The notes: generated by a model from the sequence alone, not told the origin. 64,000 nt of DNA from Corella eumyota (GCA_963082875.1 OY720101.1:14655671-14719670), one strand, 5' to 3'; positions 34,141-47,613 are shown, numbered from the stretch's first letter. Numbers and translations are program-made.

Positions 34141-37100
34141 ATGTTTTCTTATGAATTCACTTCACATCTTTCGACAACCAGCATATTGGTTGCAGCAGTC
34201 GTTGGATTACTTACTTACAAATGTATTTCAAAAGTAAAGTTGAATTTACCACCTGGACCAACTGGTTTGCCAATCTTTGGAAGCATGTTTTCAATGGAGA
34301 TGCTTGCTGAACGAACTTTTGCAAAGTGGTCTCAAATATATGGGCCTGTTATAACCGTTCAAATTGGGCAAGTTCGAAATGTTGTTCTGAACAACTACGA
34401 AGCAGTTGAAGAGGTAAAATTTACTAGTTTACTTATATGTTCTTTTTTTCGGTGTAAGCGGTAATAGTATTAAACTTTGACATTTATTTTTGGCTCACTG
34501 TGCAAGTTAATAATATCGACATACCATTTACACAACAATACATAAAAACTGAGAAAATTAACTTGAAACTGAGTTGGAGTAATAATAGGTACTTCTATAA
34601 TAAAGTTACTTTGTTGTAAGAGGTTCTAGTTAGGGGAAAAATAAACATGAAGTAAAATGTTTTTTTTGTGTTTTTTAGGCATTTGTTAAACAAGGTAATT
34701 ACTTTTCTGGTCGATATCAGTCGTTTTTAACTGACTTAATAGCAGAAGGCAAAGGAATTGCGTTTTTAAACGACGGAAAAAACAACGAGTGGAAAACTCA
34801 GCGAAGATTTGCTTCTAGGGCTATGGCTGAGTAAATATTTTTGTTTTTTTTGCCTGTTCACTTTTAATTTACATCTTATTATTCTTCTTATATGTAGAAT
34901 AACGTCATGGTTTTGGATTTGAGATTTACATTTTCACATTAAACGAAATGCATCTTTATTTTAACAATAACTTTAATGTTTCTATAAGTAAATTTTATTT
35001 CGACAACAAATATTTTTACTAGTGTTGTTTATTGATAGATACCTTTGTTATAGGGCAATAGTTGAAACAAAACCCAAAACATTGCTTTTTGTATTTATTT
35101 TCTTTTTTATATTTAAAATTATTTATTTTAATTGTAAACAGAACTGGAATTCGAGGTAAAAAACTGGAGGAACGAATCTTGGAAGAAGCTGATACATTAT
35201 GCAAAGTGATTAGATCAAAAAACGCACAACCTTTTATATTAGAGGTAAATCCTGGTTTAAACTTTTGTTTTTTAAAGTATTTGTCTGTCTTAGTTTAAAA
35301 AAAAGTCTATATGTGACAAATTTATTGTTGTTGATTGATTTAGATCGTGTTTGTTGAGAACAAAAATAGATTCGACTTACAACGATATATTAATAAAATG
35401 CAATGTGCACAAAATTAATTTGATTTGCAGAGCGTCATAATTCATTCGATTGCAAATGTGATTAATGGAATTACAATCCAGAAAAAATGCGACGAAAAAG
35501 GAAACGAAGCATTGTTGAAATATGTGAACTGTGTCATTGATGTGTGAGTTCATTTGGACAATTTTGTGCTATATTTTGTGTTTAAAAAAATCTTAAACAG
35601 TTGATTTATTAATACACTTTTACGCTATTTCAACCAATACAAGGTCATGTCTAAAAAGGGCAAATGTGTATTCAATATTGTGCAAAAATTTATTTTTTTA
35701 ATATTATTTGGAATGAAATAAATGCAGATTTCGCAGGGATGTTATGGGATTTGCTCTGTTAACTGTTTTACCATGGACAAGGTTTATTCCACCAATCAGA
35801 AAAATGTATTTAAATACGAAAACCGCGGTGGAGCTTGAAAAGAGTATGTTAATTAAAAAAGTTTAAAACCTAATACAAAACTACAAAGCATGTTTAGGAA
35901 TATTATTTTCTTTTATACCAATTAACCCACTGCAATAGCTTATTCACTAAATTTAAAAGTGGTTGTTTAAGGTATTTGTCGGGGAAGTTTTTTCCTGGGG
36001 GTAAACATTTTTTTGAATTGTTTCATTTGATTTTACTTAAACGCTTGTTGTATAGAGTTATTTGGTGGTTTTGTTGCTGAACATGAAAAGGGTTTTGATC
36101 CTAACGAACCACGTGATTTTATTGATTTATTTCTCTTAGAATACATAAAGGAAACACCTACTTTTACAGTACGTATTCAAATAAGTTTAAACATTTCACC
36201 AGAATTATTTATGTTACAAACTAACAACATAAACACATCATTCTATAGTTTACGTAAATTGCATTTAACAGTTATTGAAACATTTTAGAAAAAACAGTTA
36301 AGATTGGTCTTAAAAGACCTATTTGTTGCTGGTACTGAAACAACGACCAGCACGATCAGATGGACGTTATTAAGATTAGTAAAACATCAAGACATTCAAG
36401 AGAAAATACATCAAGAGATTGACAATGTTATAGGTTGGTGGTATTTGTTTTCAATACTTGTCAATAAAATAGCTAATGTGGTTAACAAAACATTTCTCTG
36501 TTAGTCGTACAAATGTTAAACTAAATGATAATGTATTTGTTAAGTATTGATTTTATTAACAGGTCAGTAGTACAAAACGTAATCTTTGGCCAGAGTTGTG
36601 CGTTCCATACTGTTCTATACAAATATTTAAAAACCTTTTTAATTTCTCTAAGGAACTGAAGGAAAAATACGAGCTGACACAAACCTTCCTTACACTAAAG
36701 CAGTTATCCAAGAAACTTACAGAATACAACCAGCTACTCCGCTAGGTGTCCCTAGATGCACTACACAAGATGTTGAACTAATGGGATTTCATGTCCCAAA
36801 AAATACTCAGGTAAGTTTGTGTTTTTTTAATTTTATATGTGATTAAATTAAGTAAAACAATATAAATGGGCAAACGAATTTGCTGAGAACAAATGCTTTC
36901 TTGTGACAAATACTCATTTGGAATACCCTTTTTTCTTAAAATAAATACGTTCAGATGACTGTTTCATGTCAATACAATCTTTTATTACGACTATGTTTCA
37001 AAGATTAGTTCTTCCAGAAAACATCTATTCTTCACACAACTTTTTTTAAAACGCTTTCTTTGACTGGACAACTTTCTTGGATAAATATTTCAACAACTAA

Positions 37101-37542
37101 CGCTAAGATAAGAATTCAGAGGATTGCATACTTTGGACATTTATTCTAAGTCGACTTTTACATTTAATATAGACACTTTTTATATAAAAAAGTAATGCCA
37201 CTAATTATTTTATTTGCTTTTCTTTATTAGATTATTCCAAACATTTGGTGGATCCATAACGACCCAGAAAATTGGCCAAATCCTGAGATTTTTGATCCAA
37301 CGCGTCATCTTGATGAAAATGGAAAGTTTCTTAAGTCGCCCAAAATTATCCCGTTTTCGATTGGTCCACGTTATTGTCTTGGAGAAAACCTAGCTCGAAT
37401 GGAAGTCTTTATTTTTATTGTTTCAATTTTGCAAAAGTTTAAACTTTGTCCAAATCCAGAGTTGCCAAATATTAATTTAAAAACCAATGCTGGAATCGTA
37501 GCTTCTGCAGATCATTATCCAATTATATTGAAGGAACGATAG
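34141..37542 (+). CDS. Cytochrome P450, CYP2 clan, tandem copy C
   Basis: Third intact copy, 494 residues. Exons 34141-34413, 34679-34830, 35142-35244, 35431-35543, 35728-35843, 36056-36168, 36289-36433, 36653-36810, 37231-37542. Exon 2 is one codon shorter than in A and B ([14 protein letters not shown]), and the exon 2/3 junction codes Glu where A and B have Gly (ETGIRG against GTGIRG). The I-helix is VAGTETTTS, ExxR is ETYR and haem signature [14 protein letters not shown]. Exon 5 differs most ([27 protein letters not shown]). The acceptor TTTTTTTATTAG ends seven bases before the ATG, an arrangement typical of trans-spliced Ciona messages. Confidence 0.93.
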
Positions 37543-37559
37543 AAAGAGTTTGCTGCAAA

Positions 37560-38340
37560 TATATTACAGTAAAAATCAAATGTATCGCATGCAAATGATT
37601 TATTTACGATACAATGTAAAAGTTTACTTGATTCAACGCAGTTTTATATCGATAAGTGTTTCTACATTATAACGTAAATACAAACTGTTGTGTTTTGTTA
37701 TTCATTTGACGTTTTTTTTGCAAGAAAGTCTAAAACCAGATTGCAGCAATGTTAAATTACAATGCTAACTTTGTAAAAGATTTTACACAAGTTCGTATAT
37801 TGATTAAAAAAACTATTTTCAAATATCAAGCATTTATTTCACTTTGTTATACATTTAGAGTAAAACAAAGTGTACAAAGCTTCAATTGGCCTTTTGTAAA
37901 CTATTTTAAATATAGTTTTTAAGACCTCGGTAAACCAAAATGTTTTGCAGAAAGGCGCCTTTGAATTACACGCGATTACTTTGTGGTGAAGGTCTTTCCG
38001 CTTGATGTAACAACTAACCAACCACAGAGCTATTTTAGCTTTACTCGATGCGCTGTAGTTTAACTTAACGCGCCTGTAAACAAAACGTTTTAGCATACCG
38101 TGCAGTTTAAGTCATGCAATCGCTTAATCTAAACGTGTAGTAATTAAATTCGGTTTTTGATACTATGAATTATTACTAGTTTCCGGTTGGTGTACTTTGA
38201 AAGTATAAGAGGTAGTTAGTTTGATTTGTCATTGTTCTTAGTTGTAATAGATTTAAATTCGTTTAAGGTTAGCCCGAATTTACTTTGATTTACCATTATT
38301 TAACGTTTTTGTGTTTTCTTTTAAGTTCTAAGAAGTTAAG
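37560..38340. other. Spacer between P450 copies C and D
   Basis: No convincing gene. The minus-strand frame at 37839-38096 (85 codons) has no recognisable feature. Ends with a diverged form of the conserved pre-gene block. Confidence 0.55.
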
Positions 38341-38354
38341 GTACTAGGTTAGTG

Positions 38355-41253
38355 ATGTTTTTGTTTGAGTTTACTTCACATCTTTCAATAACTAGCTTGT
38401 TGGTTGCAGCAATTGTTGGATTACTAACTTACAAATGGATTTCAAAAGTGAAGTTGAATTTGCCACCTGGACCAACTGGTTTGCCAATCTTTGGAAGCAT
38501 GTTTTCAATGGAGCTGCTTGCTGAACGGACTTTTGCAAAGTGGTCTCAAATATATGGGCCTGTTATATCTGTTCAAATTGGGCAGGTTCAAACTGTTGTT
38601 CTCAACAGCTACGAAGCTATCGAAGAGATATACTAGTTTATTTATGTAGTTTTGGTTTGAGGTTATAATATAAAAATTAATCACACCTTTAAGTAAGTTG
38701 TTTACGGTTTTAATTAAGAGTTTACCATAATAAACAGTTCACGGCAAGTAATTAAAATAAAAATACGATCTATCAACATATGAAAAACTTTCATAGCCAA
38801 CCTGAAACTGAGTTGGGGTAATGAAAGGTATTTCTACAATGAGTTTACTTGGTTGTAAAAAGATCATAGCTCAGAGGCAATTAAAAATATTTTTATTATT
38901 TAAGGCATTCGTTAAGCAAGGCAGTTCATTTACTGGTCGATATCAGTCGTTTTTTAGTGACCTGATATCAGATGGGCAAGGAATTGTATCATTAAACGAC
39001 GAAAAAAACGACGAATGGAAAACCCAGAGAAGATTTGGTATCAGAACAATTGCTGGGTTAATATTGTTGTTTGATTTACTTGTTTTCTTTTTATTATTTT
39101 TTAATTTTTGTTATTTTTTACTAGGACTGGAATTCGAGGTAAGAAAATGGAGGATCGAATCTTGGAAGAAGCTGATACATTATGCAAAGTGATTAGATCC
39201 AAAAACGGACAACCTTTTATATTAGAGGTAAATCCTAGTTTAAAATATATATTTTTTCAATAATATTTGTCCTTTATCGTTTAAACTTATGTTGATGCAG
39301 TACTTATATGCAACCACTATCAAAAATAATCACAGTTATTATACGTTCAATTGCCAATGTGATTAACGGAATTACAATCCAGAAAAAATGCGACGAAAAA
39401 GGAAACGAAGCGTTGTTAAAATATGTGAACTTAGTTATCGACTTGTAAGTTTAATTGGGTTCTTCGTGCTATATTTTATGTTTAATTTAAATGTTTTAAA
39501 CCAGTGTTGTAGCAATAATCTTTTATGCTTTCGTCTTTTAACTAACATACAATCTTGTTAGATAAAAATGGAAAACGTATTCTTATTATTAAGCTAATAA
39601 TTATTTTTAATAAAATATTTGAAATAAAATTGATGCAGATTTTGCAAGGATTCTATAGGATTTGGTTTGTTAATTGTTTTACCATGGACAAGATTTATTC
39701 CACCAATTAAAAAAATGTATCTGAATTTGAAAACTGTGGTGAACTTAGAGAATGGTATGTTAATCAATAAAGCATATACTTAATAGCTGAAGGCAAAAGT
39801 ACTGGAGTTTTTTTACAGTTACAAACGTTTGTCTGTTGCTTTATTTAATCTAAAACGATTGTTGTATAGATTTATTGGGTGGTTTTATTGCTGAACATGA
39901 AAAGAGTTTGGACCCCAAAGAACCACGTGACTTCATCGATTTATTTCTTTTGGAATGTAGAAAGAAGACACCAACTCTTACAGTATGTATTTAAAAAAGT
40001 GTTCCTAAAATTTTCTATGTAACATTTTAACACAATAAGCACATCATTCGATAATTTTTACATACATTGTATTGAACAGTTATGTAAAATTTACGTTTGC
40101 TTGTTTTTTAGAAAAAACAGTTACAATATTTCGTAAGAGACCTATTTGTTGCTGGTACTGAAACGACGACCAGCACGATCAGATGGACGATATTAAGATT
40201 AGTAAAACATCAAGATATACAAGAGAAAATACACTAAGAGATTGACAGTGTAATAGGTTGGTAACATTTGTCCACGAAATAAATATGTATTTGTTGATAC
40301 GTAAATTTATCAGCAGATCAATAGCATAAAGTATTTGTTTGTGCATGTTATCGTAGTTTAACTGACTTGATTTTAAACTTTAAAATTTATTAAGGAACTG
40401 ACGGAAAAATACGAGCTGACACAAACCTTCCTTACACCAAAGCAGTTATACAAGAAACGTACAGAATACAACCAGCAGTCCCGCTAGGTGTCCCTAGATG
40501 CACCACACAAGATGTTGAACTAATGGGATATCATATTCCAAAAAATACTCAGGTAAAATTTTTTTCAGATTTTATATGTGAATAAAAATAATATTTCTGT
40601 AAACAAAGTGCCAACTTATGACAAATATTCTTTTGAAACACCTGCTTTGTCGAGACGAATACGTCAAGACAACTGTTCTTTGTCAGTACAATCTCTTGTA
40701 GCAACTGTTATCAAGGACTGAAATTTTCAAGAAATCTTCATTCTTCAGACAGTTGCTGCTTTAACGCCTTCAATATTTGGTCAACTATCTTCATGGAATG
40801 ATTACTTCTTTGATTAACGACCCCTACGACAAAAAAACAGATAGCTACTTACCTAAAACAACTGCGCTTAACATTTCACTCAAGGCAGTTTTATAAAAAA
40901 AAGTAATTTCACTAAATATTTTTCTTACTATTGTATAATAGATTATTCCAAATATTTGGTGGATTCATAACGACCCAGAAAATTGGCCAAATCCTGAGAT
41001 TTTTGATCCAACGCGTCATCTTGATGAAAATGGAAAGTTTCTTAAGTCGCCCAAAATCATCCCGTTTTCGATTGGTCCACGTTATTGCCTTGGAGAAAAC
41101 CTAGCTCGAATGGAAGTCTTTATTTTTATTGTTTCAATTTTGCAAAAATTTAAGCTTTGTACGAATCTAGAGTTGCCAAATGTTAATTTAAAAAGCAATG
41201 CTGGTATCGTAGCATCTGCAGATCATTATTCAATCATAATGAAGGAACGTTAA
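38355..41253 (+). pseudogene. Cytochrome P450, CYP2 clan, tandem copy D (pseudogene)
   Basis: All nine exons are recognisable: 38355-38627, 38905-39056, 39125-39227, about 39336-39446, 39639-39754, 39870-39982, 40112-40256, 40395-40552, 40942-41253. Three faults are visible. The donor after exon 1 reads AT instead of GT (38628-38629), so the exon runs into a stop. The start of exon 4 is altered, the only acceptor (CACAG at 39331-39335) shifting the frame. Exon 7 has TAA in place of a Gln codon at 40235-40237 within the I-helix to exon-end stretch. The haem exon is still perfect ([14 protein letters not shown]), so inactivation is recent. It is closest to copy C in exon 2 (50 codons plus 2), so it may have arisen from the C lineage. 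Confidence 0.88.
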
Positions 41254-42135
41254 GAGTTAGCAGTATGTATCATACCATTGATCAGTAAATTCTTATTCTC
41301 AAAGATTAAATTGATTTAAAAATGTAATTAACGTCCAGCTTACTGCATGCGAGGTCTTATTGAAATTATGTTAATGCTTTAGCTAAAAACATTAATTTTA
41401 TCTTAAGAGTTAAATAGCAATACCTAATTTATACAACATATCTAATTTTAACAATAATGAAAAATTGTAGAGGTTTTATAGTCGAATTAAAACTCTGCCT
41501 TCGGTTGCTAGAAGTTGAGTAACTTTTTCAAAACTTTTCTTCAAATTAATACATTTTTTATATTAATCAATTTACCTAAAAAAGAGTGTATATATTCTTT
41601 AATGTTCCTAAAAAAATGACTTAAATACAACAATCTCGGTTGTATGTTTTATTTAAATGGGAATTTGTTTATATAGAGGCATGCACAATCAAAGTTGTTA
41701 AAACTGCAATGACAAGCACGTTGATAATTTAATTTCAAAGTGGTTATAAAATTTAAGAAATTTTTAAAAACGATCGTAGAAAACCACTTTGTGTATGTAA
41801 TTAGCAATTCTTTACAAAGCATCAAGTGTTTCAAAATAGAATTTACTATTCAGTTATTTGCCTTAGGCGATATTACTCTGTTATCATACTATCATTTATT
41901 TTTTATCTGCAGTAGACTAAGTTTATAACAGAACATTTAGCTTGAGTTTTAGAATATTTCAGATTTTGTTTATGTTCTTTTATATATTTTTGATGGAGTT
42001 ATCAAGTCGTTTTAATAAGCTTGTTTTGTAGATATTAACAATTAAGTTGTAGGTAGGTAGTCTACCTGCAAAAAACAAGTAAAATTTAGCAAAGTTATTA
42101 CATTTTTACATTACAATTTGAATTGTTGCATTTAG
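41254..42135. other. Intergenic between P450 copy D and the LRR gene, no gene seen
   Basis: AT-rich. Overlapping short frames on both strands at 41649-41928 have no coding features. Confidence 0.6.
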
Positions 42136-44094
42136 ATGAATGGCTTTACGCTTAAATACTTTATTTATGTTATGTTATTAAACATACCAAGTCTAGTTAT
42201 TGGCAATGCAATTCAACATAATGGGTTTCATGTTAATGTAAAACCAAGCGTTAAAAAGATCAAGAAAGTACGAGTAGCAAAATGTCCCGAACAATGCACT
42301 TGTTTTAAACGAGAAGCTATAATTTGTCCTGATATTCAATTACATGAGTTTCCTTGGGGTTTATTCTTAGGAGTTAAAACACTATCAATACCAAATTGTG
42401 AACTAGAAGTTTTAACTCCAAACATGTTTCGCAAAAGATCGAAACTCGCAAGTTTAAACATGCAAGGGTATGTGTTTTTACTTTATTATTTGTATTGGGT
42501 GATATTAAATTTAAAACGTAGACAGAAATATAACCCAGGTATTTATTTTTTTCCTGTATGTTAAATCAACTGGAAAAAGTTTGTTACGATGGTAGAAAAT
42601 ATTGCAAACCAGTATTAGGTTGAACAAGCTATATCTTAAGTTATACCTAAAAATATTTAACACCAAGATTAACTCATCAAAGATATATTAAAATCGATAT
42701 TATTAATTTGGTTAAATTTTAGATGTAATATTCGTGGGATAATGTCGACCGCTTTTCATAATCTGACATCACTTCGTTCCATTGATTTGTCCAACAACAA
42801 ATTCACTTCAATTTCTAATAACATCATGCCAAACCCAAATGTTATATTGGACGAAAGTTACTCTGTAGTTTCGCCTGACATATTCAAGTACAATTTATTT
42901 ATTGAAGAAATTAATCTGTCCAGTAATTTTATAGAAAATCCGATAGGAGAAAATGCTTTTCAATTTTTGAAGAACTTGCGCATTTTGGATTTATCATACA
43001 ACAATATCACGTCGGTAGACGGCGCATTTTCTCGTTTACTAGGGGTCCAAGTTCTCAATTTACGCGGTAATAACATACAGTATTTTGAGCCTAATGCTTT
43101 AAGGCTAGCACTAGTTTTAGAAGAGTTAGATCTTAAGGAGAATAATTTGTTTTTTCTTGATTCAAATTGTTTAAGGCATTTACTTGGTCTTACTTTACTA
43201 GATTTATCAAAGAATTTGTTATTTGAATTACAGCCTAATATATTTTACAATCTTGTAAACATAAAACAAATTAAACTACAGAATAACTCTTTAAGTTGTT
43301 TAAGCAACTTAACATTTCAAAATACTTATAACCTTGAATATATTGATCTATCCCAAAATAACGTCAAGGCATTACAGCCTTATACTTTCTCCCTTGCAAA
43401 GTTGAAAACTTTGTTTTTACATGACAACCAAATTGATACAATTGGTCCCAATGTATTTCATAATGCGACTAGTTTATTAATTTTAAGTTTGTCACATAAT
43501 ATGATATCATACATTAACGCAAAAGCGTTTCAAAGTCTAAGTAAGTTACAAAATTTAAAGTTAAACAATAATAAATTAAAGGCATTGCCATCTCAACTTT
43601 TTGATAACTTGTTTTCTATTTTATCAATTAATTTAAGTAATAACCAACTCATTAATATTGAAACTCGCTGGATTTTACCCACGATTATTAAATTTGAGGA
43701 CCGCAAATACTTAACTTTTTATTACGACGATGACGTCACATTATTATCATCTGTGACGTTTAAAAAGGAGTCAATTCAAAATAAAATTTTTTTAAATTTT
43801 TCTGGTAATCAGTGGGCATGCGATTGTAGTTCAAAACGGTTTTTACAATTCTTAAAACAGCAACAAAATTTACCTATAAGTAGGTTTGATTCTATTATAT
43901 GTGCTAATCCTTTATTTAAGTACAACTTTAAGCTTGTAGACGATATTAAATATGATATATTAGATTGTAACGTTTTTGATCAATTTTTGTATTCAGTTTT
44001 TCATATTGGCTTTTTAATAGTATTTGCTATTTTATTTCTAATTTTAATTTTTTTGTTCTTTTTAAATAGGAAATTGCGCCAAAAAATATATTAG
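42136..44094 (+). CDS. Leucine-rich-repeat single-pass membrane protein
   Basis: Predicted cell-surface protein of 567 residues from two exons, 42136-42467 and 42723-44094. Residues 1-24 form a signal peptide (MNGFTLKYFIYVMLLNIPSL..). The LRR N-cap is CPEQCTCFKREAIIC. About a dozen LRRs follow, of the LxxLxLxxN type (LRILDLSYNNITSV, LEELDLKENNLFFL, LTLLDLSKNLLFEL, LEYIDLSQNNVKAL, LKTLFLHDNQIDTI). A C-terminal cap has the CDC..C..C pattern (NQWACDCSSKR). The membrane span (FHIGFLIVFAILFLILIFLF) is followed by only about ten residues (NRKLRQKIY), so no signalling domain such as TIR is present. The architecture resembles LRR-only receptors and adhesion proteins; a co-receptor or adhesion role is a guess. 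Unrelated to its neighbours. Confidence 0.9.
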
Positions 44095-44285
44095 GCAAAC
44101 TAGTTTAATTTTATGTTAATTTGTGTATGCACTCCAGTTCAAAAGTTGGACTGATATTTTAAATGCTGTTTAATACTTTTTTGAAAAACTATATTTGAAA
44201 TGTATATCTATATTTATTATAATGTTTTCCTAAATAATACATTTTGTGCAACTAAATTTACATTAAATCATATATATATTCTGTT

Positions 44286-44306
44286 AAAACACACACACAC
44301 ACACAT
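44286..44306. repeat. (CA)n microsatellite
   Basis: About eight CA units in the spacer between the converging LRR and Ig genes, flanked by TATATAT stretches. Confidence 0.9.
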
Positions 44307-44379
44307 ATATTACTACAAGTATTAATTTTAAATCATTAACATTGTATGTATGTACAAAAAACGTTAAGCACTGTAAAGT

Positions 44380-47164
44380 TTAAAATATCAGCAGGTGTAT
44401 AAAGAAAGATAACACAAGGCTAACCAAAACAAAATCATGTTGTAGAGTTGTTGCCAATGCTGTTGGATATTCGCCTAAACAAAAAATTTAATTAATGTGA
44501 GTCAGTGTTTAGTTTACTAAGTTTGTTATTACTTTAAACAACCTGAAAGTCCTGATAAGTTTACTAATGAATATTTTGATTTACTAATGTTACAAACGCC
44601 TAAATTTAACAACCTAAACATTGTGGGGTGATTTCAAAGAAATAAAAGTAAAGCTAAATTGTATAATAGGCTAATTAATCAAACATACCAATATGGATGT
44701 TAACTTCACGTAGATAGATATTTTCATCTATGTTGGCTTCACAAGTTAATATCACCCATTCATCTATAATTTGAGTAGTTGTTGTAGCTAAGTTGGGATT
44801 AATTGGTTGGTCTGTTGTCTTGTTATTTTCTAAAACATATTATAACAAAGTGTTAAACCAAATTTTAATTAAAATTAAAATTCATATTAGCCATTGCTGT
44901 GTCAAAGTACTATATCTTGTGCACGTTTACAACCTTGCATTTTAAAATCAATCTCTAATGAACCTTTCAATCATGAAACCATATGTACTAGTAGGCTAGG
45001 CTGCTATTTTAGATTAATTGCCTTTGAATTTTGCTTTAAAAAAGATACCACTTTTGTAAAAATGTAATTCAAAATAGATATTTAGTACAGTTTATGTTAC
45101 CTGGTATGTTTGTTGTTTGTGTTTCAAGAACTGGACTTCCAGCTGTTGTGAATAAGCTTTGAAAGTTAAGGAAGTCGTTGGCTGAAAATATAACATTTCT
45201 CGTAGCGTTATAAAGATTGTTGTTCTAAAAAAAATAAATAAAAAAAAATTTTAGTCAACTGTTTGCAAATACTTTGTGAAGTAGCTTGTGTTTTGTAATA
45301 TATAAATTGGTTTATTGGTATGTAACAATTGCATAAAACGTTAATTTATAGCTATATTCTTTTAAAATATAAATATTAATTACATTCTATAATTTAAAAA
45401 ATCACTAAAACATGAAATCAAAAATTCTGGAACCTTAGACATGGTTTGGGTAATTTTATAAGGTCAATAATATTATAAACTTGTACAACCCAAGACTGGG
45501 GTGGGGTGAAATTATGAAGTTAATAATACCTTAAACTTGTACAACTTAAAACTGGGTTGGGAATTATAAAATATATTTTTGTTGGCGGTTAAGTAGTCTT
45601 GCATTAAATTATTAATAATAAGTTAAAATGTCATACCGTTGAAGTGTCTTGTACATTTTGCACCAGATCATAACCTATTCCATCTGTAAACCAATTTAAC
45701 ACTGAAACAGGTCTAGTGTTCAAGGAATGGCACGTAATGTTAACAGTTTGGTTGGGACCAATATAGATGGCATACTGGAGTAAACTGGTGTACATTTCAT
45801 ATACAGGTTTGCTTGATTGATACGACAAGTAGAACGCTGAAGCTCTTTCTGAATTATATTATAATGTTATTAAATATTAATAAATCATATGTTGCAATTA
45901 CACATAATTAAGTTATTTAATTGTTTTTAAATTATTAATTTTGTAGTAAATGCATAATTAATTCTGAGAATTTATTTTAATACGCGGTTAAACTAGGCTA
46001 TTAATTGTAAAGAGCAAAAGTAAATAAGCAATTAAAATATGTTGCCACAAAGCGTTACTACAACAAAACCTCATTCAACTTAAGTACAATAGAAAGTAAA
46101 AGAAAATACGTCATTTGGCTAGCCAAGCGTCGCCATTGAACTATTTAAACAGTAAACATTTATTCCTTACTAAGCAAAATTAAAAAATAACAAAATTTAT
46201 AAAACTTACGAAATAGATCGACCCGTTTTGTTGCTGGTGGAACCCCGTTTACGTCACAAGTAACCGTGCCTACGTCATCAATGTTAAATTGTCTGATAAT
46301 CAGGGTAAAGTTACCTCCATTGACATCATCACCGATAAGAGTATATTTTGATTCGTCCTCGGGGTCCTTAATGAAAGTAAACCATAGATTTTATACAACA
46401 TTAATTTTAAGCTGTGAAATGGTGTAGTGGTTGGGTCACTTGGCATTCCTGCATGAGGTCCCTGGTTCGATCCCCACTAGTTTAGTGCTGTAGTGCTGTG
46501 ACCACTGTTACGACCAGATCTAATGTTTCTTTGTGTTTAAGCCGTTGAATCGCCTTTTTCACATCAAAAATAAATAAATAAGGAAAAATAACATAATAAT
46601 CAAAGTAAATGGGCAAAAAAAATAAATTAAAAATTTTGGAGTAGAATGTTAACAAGCACAAACAAAGAAATTATATTTTAACATAAAATTAATTTTACCA
46701 TGTAAATGATAGTTTGACCTCCAGCCACCAATGCAATTTGTTTCTCATTATGCGTCCATCTGACAGTTTTACCTCCAAGGTCTTCTGCTATGCATGAAAT
46801 TTCAACATCTTCGTTTAAGTTTACGTAGGACTGATTTCTTTGGTCAATGAATTGTATGGTCGTTGCTGTGATTTATAATAAATTAAAGTTTTTAATTGGT
46901 TTTTAGAATATTTTTTAATTTAAAAATAAATAATCATTTTACTGTTTTAAATAAAAGACTTATTCTTAAATGGGTTTATTTTAAAAATTCTAACAAAGTT
47001 TTTAAATGATAATAAAATTGAGTTTCGATCTTAGTTTTACATTGAAAACCTTTAAAGTTTTTTAGTTTAATTATTAACTGAAATACTAACAACTGTTTTA
47101 GTTTACCTTTGATAAAACAGACATTAAACGTGATCAAACAAAATAGAACTAAGATGGCTTTCAT
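44380..47164 (-). CDS. Ig-domain surface protein, probably GPI-anchored
   Basis: About 317 residues from seven exons, 5' to 3': 47107-47164, 46699-46865, 46210-46366, 45637-45848, 45101-45224, 44689-44829, 44380-44474; all junctions are in frame. Signal peptide MKAILVLFCLITFNVCFIK. One clear Ig domain spans exons 2-3: EDVEISCIAEDLGGKTVRW, then FTLIIRQFNIDDVGTVTCDV, that is the B-strand Cys, C-strand Trp and the DxGxVxC of strand F. A second Ig-like part starts in exon 4 (QTVNITCHSLNTRPVSVLNW) and may close in exon 6 (EWVILTCEANI). The C-terminus is hydrophobic (DFVLVSLVLSFFIHLLIF) and ends without a cytoplasmic tail, as in GPI signals. N-glycosylation sequons are frequent. I cannot assign an orthologue. 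Confidence 0.78.
45440..45560 (-). repeat. Two to three units of the 55-bp satellite, Ig gene intron 4
   Basis: AAACTTGTACAACCCAAGACTGGGG and AAACTTGTACAACTTAAAACTGGGTTGGG are reverse-complement units of the satellite at 49505-50075. Confidence 0.75.
46414..46575 (+). mobile_element. SINE, deleted body, in Ig gene intron 2-3 region
   Basis: Head AATGGTGTAGTGGTTGGGTC and CCTGGTTCGATCCCCACTAG, then only a short body and TTTGTGTTTAAGCCGTTGAA..CACATC tail. The middle is lost. It lies just downstream of exon 3's acceptor region. Confidence 0.75.
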
Positions 47165-47424
47165 TTTTATCTAAATATATTCATAAAACTTTTAAAATAT
47201 CAGACAACTTTATTTCTGCTATGCTGGTATTTCAAAATAAATTTAAATTATCTTTAAAAAGTTTTTTTTTCCGTATAAAGAAATTTTGAAATATCACGCT
47301 GTTAGCTTGGGGATTAAATTTATCATGCTGGGAGTAATTATAAGCGTCTTAACAACGGCATCTTCTTTGCGTTGTCGTCTTTAAAATTATTGTCTTTTAT
47401 TAAAAATGTTTTGTTAATTTTTTT

Positions 47425-47613
47425 TTATTTTATTTGTTTTTTTGCACATTAATAAAAGTAAATAATAGATACGATATACAATTAATATTACAACAATGCG
47501 ACGGGAAAAAATGTCAAAATCAATTTAATGATTTAAAACATGCCAAAAGTAATAATGTTTACATAAAGATTTTAAGTATGTTATGGCATGGTCGTCAAAC
47601 CCAATAGTTTGTT
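47425..47613. repeat. Direct repeat, unit 1 of about 185 bp
   Basis: From CACATTAATAAAAGTAAATA through CAACAATGCGACGGGAAAAA, AATTTAATGATTTAAAACAT to GTTATGGCATGGTCGTCAAA. It matches 48018-48183 with few differences. No coding capacity and no clear terminal repeats. Confidence 0.85.

Noticed and set aside
38628-38904. U12-type AT-AC intron rescuing P450 copy D exon 1
   Set aside because: The donor reads ATATACTAG, not the ATATCCTT type, and the acceptor is an ordinary AAG; paralogues use GT-AG here.
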